This document shows, piece after piece, positions 7,111 through 12,212 of a DNA stretch of 12,212 nt; position 1 is the stretch's first letter, and the number at the start of each line of letters is the position of its first letter. This stretch comes from an uncultured Pseudogracilibacillus sp. (GTDB lineage Bacteria > Bacillota > Bacilli > Bacillales > Amphibacillaceae), in contig CALGOZ010000027.1 of NCBI GenBank assembly GCA_937960785.1, forward strand, positions 1 to 12,212. Direction: 5' to 3'. The translations under genes and the position numbers were made by a program. The notes under the pieces were generated by a model. The model was given only the letters and a program-made list of their open reading frames with translations, was not told the origin of the DNA and searched no databases.

Positions 7111-7947
7111 ATGGAGAAAAAGAACGACTATGCGCACGATATTATTGACCAAGATTTATATGAGGAACTTGATGAAGACGAGCTTCTTGAATTAGTCGAA
7201 GAGGCTCGTCTTGAAGCCTTGGAAAAGGCTCGCCGTCAAGAGGAAGACCCAAAACCCCGTTCGCCTTTTCCGAAAAGTTTAGTCTGGCTTATCGCTTTTG
7301 TAATGTTATTTAATATCGTCGCATTTTTACCGCAAACTTTTTCAATACCGGCTGTCGACTTCTTAATTACATCAGCAAAATTATCGACAAAGCCCTTAAT
7401 TCGTGAATATAAAGAAGCTGTCGTCGTATTGGAAACTGAGACAAGTAAAGGTACGGGCTTTTCGATTACGGAAAGAGGCGATATTTTAACGAATTATCAC
7501 GTAATTGAAGGAGAAGAAAGAGTGGCCGTCGCTTTCCCAAAGCTAGGTCTCTTTAACGGTCATGTAAAAGAGACATATCCGGAGGTCGATTTGGCCGTTG
7601 TAGAAATAAATGAAGAAAATATGCCTCATTTACCTTTAGCTTCTTCATTTAATTTAGACGAAACAAGTAAACAAATTTATTTTATCGGAAATCCACTTAA
7701 CTTTAATGGAGTAGCAAATGAGGGGGAAGTAATTCATTGGACGTATGTAAGGAGTAAAGGAGATCCAGTCGTTATGCTCGATGCACCGGTTTATCGGGGA
7801 AATAGCGGAAGTCCCGTATTCGATCAAGCTGGTGAAGTGATTGGAGTTATTTTTGCGACGATGGACCATGACGAGTTCGGTCGGGTCGGTTTGTTCGTGC
7901 CGATTGATTATGCCCATGAACGAATTGAGGTGGACATTGATGATTGA
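7111..7947 (+). CDS. Membrane-anchored trypsin-like (HtrA-related) serine protease without PDZ domain
   Basis: The product has 278 residues. An acidic, probably coiled N-terminus (about 10-47, rich in DELLELVEEA-type sequence) precedes a single membrane helix at about 57-74, placing the catalytic domain outside the cell. The trypsin-like triad is visible as His130 (TNYHVIEG), Asp160 (EVDLAVVE) and Ser232 (RGNSGSPVF). The chain ends soon after the protease fold (GLFVPIDYAHER), so the PDZ domain of HtrA/DegP proteins is missing. AGAGGA lies 5 nt before the ATG, and only 14 nt separate it from the bmrD stop, suggesting co-transcription with the exporter. The next gene overlaps its stop by 8 nt. 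The substrate is unknown; surface quality control during envelope or drug stress is a guess from family and neighbours. Confidence 0.82.
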   Translation: MEKKNDYAHDIIDQDLYEELDEDELLELVEEARLEALEKARRQEEDPKPRSPFPKSLVWLIAFVMLFNIVAFLPQTFSIPAVDFLITSAKLSTKPLIREYKEAVVVLETETSKGTGFSITERGDILTNYHVIEGEERVAVAFPKLGLFNGHVKETYPEVDLAVVEINEENMPHLPLASSFNLDETSKQIYFIGNPLNFNGVANEGEVIHWTYVRSKGDPVVMLDAPVYRGNSGSPVFDQAGEVIGVIFATMDHDEFGRVGLFVPIDYAHERIEVDIDD

Positions 7948-8644
7948 AAAACGAAAATATGGCAAGATAGGAAGGCAATATTGGGAGGATATTTTCTTTC
8001 TCCATTATGAAGTAGAGAAAGCACATTTGAGTCCTCTTATTCCTACACCGTTACAATTAGATACCTTCGAAGGTAAAGCGTGGATGACGATTGTTTGTTT
8101 TGTTGCAAAGGACAGTCAAATTACTAATGTACCAATTTCCCTTGTAAAGCGAGCCATTCAAACGAACGTACGAACGTATGTAAAAGTTCCATACTCAAAA
8201 GAGAGAGGCGTTTATTTTTTTAATTTATTACTTAATAATCGTTTCGTAACAGAATTTGCTCGAGCAATTACATCGCTCCCCTTTCAAGCCGTAAAGAGTA
8301 AACTCGATGGGGATACAAAAAAATTAACTTTTCATACGAAATTATTGCGAAAAAAAGCTTCGATTTTCCATGCAACATTTGAGCGATTGCCAAGACGAGA
8401 TTGTTCCAAATTAGCTAGCTTTTTAACGGAAAGGTATGCTGTTTGGCAACCTTGTCGTCATCGTCTCGTCAAATTTCCAATTATTCATCGAACTTGGGAG
8501 CTTTATAAGGCAAAGGCGACGGTTCACACTCAAAACGCACATCCCTGTTTACAAGACAAAATACCTTCATTAATCCACTGGAGTAAGGGAAAACAAGCAG
8601 ACCTCTTTTTTCCTGAAGCGATCGCTCGAATTGATCTTAATTAA
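7940..8644 (+). CDS. DUF2071 / YqjF-like protein
   Basis: The product is a 234-residue soluble protein of the DUF2071 (YqjF) family, whose biochemical function is not established. Family features are the N-terminal block WEDIFFLHYEVEKAHLSPLI (15-34) then LDTFEGKAWMTIVCF (40-54), NVRTYVK (76-82), GVYFFNLLLNN (90-100) and FLTERY (161-166). ATG at 7940 is chosen because GAGGTGG (7926-7932) sits 7 nt upstream and the start overlaps the protease stop as ATGATTGA, the same 8-nt arrangement as bmrC-bmrD. An open frame continues upstream to 7841, but that part lies inside the protease gene and has no family similarity. It is the last gene of the bmrC unit. Its TAA overlaps the stop codon of the convergent yhdB-like gene. 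Confidence 0.8.
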   Translation: MIEKRKYGKIGRQYWEDIFFLHYEVEKAHLSPLIPTPLQLDTFEGKAWMTIVCFVAKDSQITNVPISLVKRAIQTNVRTYVKVPYSKERGVYFFNLLLNNRFVTEFARAITSLPFQAVKSKLDGDTKKLTFHTKLLRKKASIFHATFERLPRRDCSKLASFLTERYAVWQPCRHRLVKFPIIHRTWELYKAKATVHTQNAHPCLQDKIPSLIHWSKGKQADLFFPEAIARIDLN

Positions 8645-8877
8645 TCTTCGATTGTAAATGTATAAATTGTTTGTTCTCCGGTTGCAAAATCTAAGTAGGC
8701 AATTAATTGATCGTGTTTGCGAACGACTTCTTCTTGACTTAACGCATAATAATACGCATTTAAAAATCGCTCTATTTTTTTCTTCAATAGATCATCTTCA
8801 GAACGCAACATGAGGGTAAAGAGATCGTCCCATTTCCCCCAAAGTACATAATACAATGCTCGTTCATAATCAGTCAT
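8641..8877 (-). CDS. YhdB-like small protein
   Basis: The product is a 78-residue soluble protein without a signal or membrane segment. MTDYERALYYVLWGKWDDL, then LMLRSEDDLLKKKIERFLNA, resembles the YhdB family of Bacillus (about 80 residues, function unknown); I recall the DY-RALYY and LL-KKIE-FL patterns. The minus-strand ATG has TAGGGA about 5-8 nt upstream and AAGGA further up. Its first 8 bases overlap the end of another open frame (8870-9040), as ATGACTGA. The stop overlaps the yqjF-like stop by 4 nt, leaving no room for a terminator between the convergent genes. Confidence 0.65.
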   Translation of the reverse strand: MTDYERALYYVLWGKWDDLFTLMLRSEDDLLKKKIERFLNAYYYALSQEEVVRKHDQLIAYLDFATGEQTIYTFTIED

Positions 8878-9016
8878 ATTGTTCCCTACTTTCCTTCTTA
8901 TGTACCTTTATTGTTACCTTATGCAAGTCGTTTGTTACAAGTTCATCATTGGTGACGTTGCCAATATAAGGTTCATCGCATAATTCATCTTCCTCGTAAC
9001 ATAATAAACGTAAAAT
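8870..9016 (-). pseudogene. Open frame without normal start upstream of yhdB-like gene; decayed gene or non-canonical start
   Basis: On the minus strand a frame is open from just after a TAA at 9043-9041 to TGA at 8872-8870, 56 codons. It contains no ATG or GTG; the only TTG is at 8926-8924. The translation looks protein-like: LRLLCYEEDELCDEPYIG, then NVTNDELVTNDLHKVTIKVH, then a charged tail. ATT at 9016-9014 could begin a 48-residue product, but no Shine-Dalgarno sequence precedes it (the region is pyrimidine-rich because the opposite strand carries the lipoprotein RBS). The end overlaps the yhdB ATG by 8 nt, the overlap length seen at two other gene pairs here. It may be a real small gene that lost its start, use AUU initiation, or be chance. 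I do not recognise a family. Confidence 0.35.
8978..9006 (+). promoter_or_regulatory. Candidate sigma-G (forespore) promoter of the YhcN/YlaJ-like gene
   Basis: GCATA (8978-8982) and CATAATA (9000-9006) are separated by 17 nt. This matches the B. subtilis sigma-G pattern (G-H-ATR at -35, CATWHTA at -10). It lies 28 nt before the TTG start of a lipoprotein from a sporulation family. No sigma-A promoter of similar quality is seen here. Motif seen directly; forespore expression inferred. Confidence 0.6.
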
Positions 9017-9034
9017 AAAAAAGGAGGATGAAAG

Positions 9035-9769
9035 TTGAACTTACGAAAATTTATATCGATTCTTGCAGTTACGTTCTTATTTTTAACGGGTTGTCAAATG
9101 GGAACAGAAGACACGACTCGTGATGATCGTTCCCCTTTAGAAGAAACTCGTCATACGCGAGATGATCGCGGTACAAACGATCGTTTAACGGATAACGTTG
9201 AAAATAAAGATCGTTTACGCACCGATAATCGTCGTGGAACGGACCGGGAACACGATCGTTTTGAAGTTGCAGAAGAAGCAGCGGAACGTATCGTTCAAGA
9301 AGTTGAGGAAATCGGTCAAGCGTATGTATTAACCTCTCGAAAAAATGCGTATGTTGCAGCAACTTTACGTGAAAATGATCGTTCACCTGGCGATCGTTCA
9401 GGTCAACATGATCGAGAACGCCGGATTGAAACGAAGGATACCCGCGATAGTAATGTAAGAGCTGATGATCGTTCTAAGGATGAACATCCATCAGCAGGAG
9501 ATGCATCGAATATTCGTGACCCAGAACGTAACGTTCAAAACCGTAACTACCGTGGCGATGAAATTTCTGAAGATGTAAAGAAAAAAGTTTCTGACATTGT
9601 AAAGGAAACCGATAAAAGCATCGAGAACGTCTACGTAACGACGAGTCCTGATTTCTTTAATTTAACGACAGATTACGTTGACGATTTCCAAAATGGTCGA
9701 CCGGTAGAAGGGTTTTTTGACAAAATCGGTAATATGATTGAACGAGTATTTCCACAGAAACAACGATAA
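9035..9769 (+). CDS. YhcN/YlaJ-family sporulation lipoprotein with Asp-Arg-rich insert
   Basis: The product has 244 residues. Residues 1-20 form a lipoprotein signal with lipobox LTGC and Cys20 as the lipidation site. A charged, probably disordered stretch rich in DDR/NDR (about 21-75) follows. The family domain appears in two halves: helix and strand at 76-111 (EVAEEAAERIVQEVEEIG, then AYVAATL) and strand-helix at 174-240 (DEISEDVKKKVSDIVKETD, NVYVTTSPDFF, NGRPVEGFFDKIGNMIERVF). They are separated by a second DR-rich segment (112-173), longer than the linker I recall for the family. Family members are spore-membrane or germination-associated lipoproteins of unknown mechanism. Start is TTG at 9035, with AAGGAGG at 9021-9027 and 7-nt spacing. 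The upstream sigma-G-like promoter supports forespore expression. A strong terminator follows, so it is probably monocistronic. Confidence 0.82.
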   Translation: MNLRKFISILAVTFLFLTGCQMGTEDTTRDDRSPLEETRHTRDDRGTNDRLTDNVENKDRLRTDNRRGTDREHDRFEVAEEAAERIVQEVEEIGQAYVLTSRKNAYVAATLRENDRSPGDRSGQHDRERRIETKDTRDSNVRADDRSKDEHPSAGDASNIRDPERNVQNRNYRGDEISEDVKKKVSDIVKETDKSIENVYVTTSPDFFNLTTDYVDDFQNGRPVEGFFDKIGNMIERVFPQKQR

Positions 9770-9795
9770 ACTATTTAAAGATGAACCGGGATAAC

Positions 9796-9843
9796 GAAGA
9801 GATGAAATTCAGCGTAAGTAAGCTGAATTTCATTTCTTTTTTT
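9796..9843 (+). terminator. Rho-independent terminator of the YhcN/YlaJ-like gene
   Basis: GATGAAATTCAGC (9801-9813) pairs with GCTGAATTTCATT (9822-9834): 12 Watson-Crick pairs and one G-U. The stem extends outward to about 9796/9839. The loop is 8 nt and TTCTTTTTTTAT follows, about 30 nt after the stop codon. Confidence 0.92.
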
Positions 9844-9946
9844 ATAAAATGCGCCCGATTATTTTAAAAATATGATACGATAAACGAGTAAGTAAATTTT
9901 ATTAAGAATTTTTTCACTTTTATTAATAAAGATAGGAGGAGAACGT

Positions 9947-11329
9947 ATGCCAAAGGAAGTATTGCAATATTTAGAAACAAATCGAGATATGTTATTACAT
10001 AAATTAAAGGATTTTCTAAAAATCCCAAGTATAAGTACTGATTCAACTTATCAAGAAGATGTAAAAGAAGCTGCTCAATTTGTTGCAAATTATGTTGAAA
10101 ATATCGGCTTTTCTAATGTTGAAATGATGGAGACAGAAGGGCATCCTCTCGTCTATGCGGAATATATGGAAGCAGGTCCTGAGGTGCCGACTGTTTTGTT
10201 TTATGGACATTACGACGTACAACCGGTCGATCCTCTCGATGAATGGGATAGTGACCCTTTTGAACCGGAAATTAGGGGAGACCGTCTATATGCCCGTGGA
10301 GCAAGCGATGATAAGGGACAAGTTTTTATGCATTTAGCTGTCTTTGAAGCATATATGAAAACGAAGGGTGCTCTTCCGATTAACGTTAAATTATGTATCG
10401 AAGGAGAAGAAGAAATCGGCAGCGCTAATCTTTACCATGTTTTGGAGGAAAAACGCGAACAATTTGCAAGTGATTTTGTCGTTATTTCGGATTCAGGAAT
10501 GGTCGCGAAAAATCAACCGACTATTTTATACGGTTTAAAGGGCTTTACCGGTTTAGAAATTACTGTTCACGGTCCAGATCAAGATCTCCATTCTGGTTTA
10601 TATGGAGGAGCGGTACGAAATCCTATTATGGCGTTAACGCACATTTTAGCCTCGATGAAAAACGAGGATGAAGTGATTACGGTTGATGGTTTTTACAACG
10701 ACGTCATTCCTTTAAGTGAAAAAGAAAGAGAATTAATTGCAAAAGTAGACGGCGAAGATTATGAAGCCACGACCGGTGTAACCGAAACAGTCTCAGAAAA
10801 AGGTTACAATGCAAAGGAGCATACGATGGCTCGTCCAACTTTCGAAATTAATGGAATTTATGGCGGTTATCAAGGTGAAGGAACAAAAACAATCATTCCT
10901 AGTTCTGCTACAGCGAAAATTACATGCCGTCTCGTACCAGATCAAGAGCCGGAAGAAATTCAACAACTTCTTGTTGAACATATAAAACGAGTGACACCCA
11001 CAGGAGTAAATGTCGATGTAACGTTGGAAAAATTATCATCAAAAGCATACATGGTGGAGCCAGATCATCCATTAATTCAAACAGCAGCAAAATGTTATGA
11101 AAAAGCTTTCGGTAAGGAGACTGTTTTCGTCCGGATGGGTGGTTCGATTCCAGTTGTAGAATGGTTAGATCAACTGTATCAAGTGCCAATTATTTTGCTC
11201 GGATTTGGAACTCCAGAAGACCGTCTCCATTCTCCGAATGAAAGCTTCCCATTAGATAGTTTCGATAAAGGTATGCAAACGATTGTTTACTATTGGGAGG
11301 AAGTAAGCAAACAAGAAGTTAACAACTAA
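9947..11329 (+). CDS. M20 family metallodipeptidase (carnosinase-like dipeptidase)
   Basis: The product is a 460-residue cytoplasmic zinc peptidase of the M20A/CNDP-like dipeptidase group, expected to split dipeptides or short peptides for amino-acid recycling. Metal and catalytic residues can be assigned by motif: His88 and Asp90 (YGHYDVQP), Asp121 (ARGASDDKG), Glu155 and Glu156 (IEGEEEIGS), Asp182 (SDSG) and His428 (RLHSPNE). The dimerisation lid is inserted in the middle, with HGPDQDLHSGLYGG (208-221) supplying the conserved His215. Length and motif spacing are normal. ATG at 9947 has a strong AGGAGGAG from 9934, with 4-6 nt spacing. Terminators on both sides suggest a single-gene unit. 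The exact substrate cannot be told from sequence. Confidence 0.92.
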   Translation: MPKEVLQYLETNRDMLLHKLKDFLKIPSISTDSTYQEDVKEAAQFVANYVENIGFSNVEMMETEGHPLVYAEYMEAGPEVPTVLFYGHYDVQPVDPLDEWDSDPFEPEIRGDRLYARGASDDKGQVFMHLAVFEAYMKTKGALPINVKLCIEGEEEIGSANLYHVLEEKREQFASDFVVISDSGMVAKNQPTILYGLKGFTGLEITVHGPDQDLHSGLYGGAVRNPIMALTHILASMKNEDEVITVDGFYNDVIPLSEKERELIAKVDGEDYEATTGVTETVSEKGYNAKEHTMARPTFEINGIYGGYQGEGTKTIIPSSATAKITCRLVPDQEPEEIQQLLVEHIKRVTPTGVNVDVTLEKLSSKAYMVEPDHPLIQTAAKCYEKAFGKETVFVRMGGSIPVVEWLDQLYQVPIILLGFGTPEDRLHSPNESFPLDSFDKGMQTIVYYWEEVSKQEVNN

Positions 11330-11363
11330 GATAGAAAATGCGATAAATTAGGTGGTCTTTTCC

Positions 11364-11409
11364 TACCGAGTCTTATCACGGATATATATGGTACGACTCG
11401 GTAATTTTT
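11364..11409 (+). terminator. Rho-independent terminator of the dipeptidase gene
   Basis: TACCGAGTC (11364-11372) pairs perfectly with GACTCGGTA (11395-11403) around a 22-nt loop. ATTTTTT follows immediately, 35 nt after the stop codon. Confidence 0.85.
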
Positions 11410-11443
11410 TACTTTAGCTGTCCTCTATTATGAATTACGTAGG

Positions 11444-11810
11444 CCAACCCATAGAAAATTTTATTAGTGTCCACCAAAGCGTCGCTCCTATAACCCAACT
11501 AGAGAATTGTTTTGTTCGAGCCCAACCTAAAAAAGGCAAATATACTCCGACTTGGAAAATTTTGCTTAAGTTCCCTATATAACGACAAATACGGGCCAAC
11601 TAAGGAGAAAATCTGTTTTAGCTTTCCCATGTAGGTGAGAATGTAATCCAACTCACGAGTCATTTTCAATGAGTGTTCTTAGAGCTTTGCCAATACCGTC
11701 CAACTCAGAAAATATTATATGAGTCTACCCTCATGATTACTAAGATAGCCTAATTAGAGGAATCATTAACAAAATCCTTCCTTTAAAAATAAAACGGAAA
11801 ATTTTCGTCT
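11444..11810. repeat. Degenerate tandem array, unit 49-52 nt, about six clear and two eroded copies
   Basis: CCAACT or a one- or two-base variant recurs at 11444, 11495, 11547, 11596, 11648 and 11700, intervals of 51, 52, 49, 52 and 52 nt. Each is followed by an A-rich, then T-rich core such as GAAAATTTT and, in several units, by a TTAG or TGAG that pairs with bases near the unit start: ACTCA 11651-11655 with TGAGT 11670-11674, and ACTCA 11703-11707 with TGAGT 11720-11724. Unit ends share a CAAATAC-like string. Eroded copies may continue at about 11749 (CCTAATTAGAGG) and 11789 (GGAAAATTTT at 11796-11805). Units are too divergent for CRISPR and are not in one reading frame. The array lies in a gene-free stretch after the dipeptidase terminator. 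Confidence 0.6.
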
Positions 11811-11866
11811 CTTACTAACCCTAATTATATAAACGGCTTGACCAGGTTCTATTATATAAAAACGAT

Positions 11867-11960
11867 GAGACTGGGGCAAAACCCTAAGATGAATGGATGA
11901 ACGGAAATTCTCTATGATGTAGGAATTCAGTCCATTCTTATTTAATTTAGGAATTTTTTT
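11867..11960 (+). repeat. GAGACTGGGGC element with long hairpin and T-run
   Basis: GAGACTGGGGCAAAACCC (11867-11884) holds a small GGG/CCC hairpin. It resembles the GAG-CTGGGACA-type intergenic repeats I recall from Firmicutes. A larger imperfect hairpin follows: TAAG-GAATGGA (11885-11897, 2-nt bulge) pairs with TCCATTCTTA (11931-11940), with inner AATTC (11906-11910) against GAATT (11923-11927). A T-run lies at 11954-11960. It could act as a terminator, though the T-run sits some 14 nt beyond the stem. Confidence 0.4.
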
Positions 11961-12110
11961 GTGTATTATTTATTTTTACGTCTTCTCCTAGGTTTGTCGC
12001 TAAAAACGCAATTCGAACTTCATTTTATTGCTGTTTTAAAATATTCTAACGTTTCTCCTTCTTGGAAAAGTTTTATTGCAGAGTTACCTAATCTCTCTCC
12101 CTCTATCTCC

Positions 12111-12212
12111 GCGCTGAGTAAGTTTTAAGCGTTTTGTTTAATGACTTACCCAGTGGCGCGCTCCAGTGAGTAAGCTGAAGTGTTTTTTCTCATTCACTTA
12201 CCTGGTAGAGCG
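12111..12212. repeat. Two tandem GTAAG/CTTAC hairpin units, 52-nt period, cut by the window end
   Basis: TGAGTAAG recurs at 12115-12122 and 12167-12174, 52 nt apart. In each unit GTAAG pairs with a later CTTAC (12118-12122 with 12145-12149; 12170-12174 with 12197-12201) and an outer CTG/CAG or CCAG/CTGG stem extends it, followed by GC-rich ends (GCGC; CGCT/AGCG). About two thirds of positions agree between the copies, and T-rich loops separate the arms. Weaker copies seem to precede them, since TTTTATTGC occurs at 12023 and 12071, in register with TTTTAAGC at 12123. The right end of the array lies outside the window. Confidence 0.55.

Larger units (their letters stand above)
11412..12212. other. 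Gene-free 800-bp stretch
   Basis: No open frame here has both a plausible start with ribosome binding site and a protein-like sequence. The stretch consists of the two periodic arrays, the GAGACTGGGGC element between them, and AT-rich filler at about 11960-12010. I see no tRNA, rRNA or transposase remnant. Confidence 0.6.

Noticed and set aside
7841..7939. Upstream extension of the yqjF-like gene
   Set aside because: The extra 33 residues lie inside the protease gene. A strong ribosome binding site (GAGGTGG) and family similarity both place the start at 7940.
9069..9386. Minus-strand ORF of 105 codons
   Set aside because: Its biased Asp-Asp-His-type composition is the reverse reading of the GATCGT repeats of the lipoprotein gene; it has no independent support.
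9864..10088. Hydrophobic minus-strand ORF of 74 codons
   Set aside because: It overlaps the strong ribosome binding site and first 140 bases of the dipeptidase gene, and its leucine/isoleucine richness follows from AT-rich reverse sequence.
11502..11678. Minus-strand open stretch of 59 codons across the repeat array
   Set aside because: The repeat box shifts frame between most units, no ribosome binding site precedes it, and stops occur at unit boundaries; openness is probably chance.
11444..11810. CRISPR array
   Set aside because: Spacing is regular, but only a 6-nt box is well conserved. There is no constant 24-40 nt repeat alternating with unique spacers, and no cas gene is present.
11838..11866. 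Promoter with TTGACC at 11838
   Set aside because: At 17-nt spacing the -10 position reads AACGAT. The better TATTAT and TATAAA lie only 6-10 nt away, too close.

Overview
The window looks like chromosomal DNA of a low-GC, endospore-forming Bacillaceae bacterium. The reasons are strong purine-rich ribosome binding sites with some GTG and TTG starts, AT-rich intergenic DNA with Rho-independent terminators, Bacillus-type proteins (BmrC/BmrD, YtiB-like, YhdB-like, YqjF-like), and a YhcN/YlaJ-type spore lipoprotein behind a good match to a sigma-G promoter. Acidic proteins and a betaine uptake locus fit a salt- or alkali-tolerant species, but that is inference.

Layout. (1) 1-2508: the end of a glycine betaine ABC transporter operon in the order binding protein, permease (opuAB-like), ATPase (opuAA-like), closed by a bidirectional terminator. 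The binding-protein remnant appears to join an N-terminal-lobe segment directly to the C-terminal segment, as if about 150 residues had been lost between two DVVE-like stretches. A hairpin and a ten-codon leader frame lie before the permease. (2) 2530-3090, minus strand: a YtiB-like beta-carbonic anhydrase. (3) 3176-8644: a promoter with an early terminator, then a tightly packed four-gene unit: the two halves of a BmrCD-type heterodimeric multidrug exporter, a membrane-anchored trypsin-like serine protease without a PDZ domain, and a DUF2071/YqjF-like protein. (4) 8641-9040, minus strand: a YhdB-like small protein, preceded by an open frame that lacks a normal start codon but overlaps yhdB by 8 nt. 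(5) 8978-9843: a sigma-G-type promoter, a lipoprotein whose family domain is split by an Asp-Arg-rich insert, and a strong terminator. (6) 9947-11410: an M20 dipeptidase and its terminator. (7) 11412-12212: 800 bp without a convincing gene, holding a degenerate tandem array with a 49-52 nt period, a GAGACTGGGGC hairpin element, and a second array of GTAAG/CTTAC hairpins with a 52 nt period that runs off the window end.

How the parts work together. OpuAB and OpuAA would form the membrane and motor parts of an osmoprotectant importer, but need an intact binding protein that this locus seems to have lost. BmrC and BmrD should form one exporter with one catalytic and one degenerate ATP site: BmrC has Asp in place of the catalytic Glu and BmrD has an altered signature motif. 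The protease and YqjF-like protein are probably co-transcribed with the exporter; their link to export is unknown. The most unusual material is the internally deleted binding protein, the start-less frame upstream of yhdB, and the two periodic intergenic arrays.
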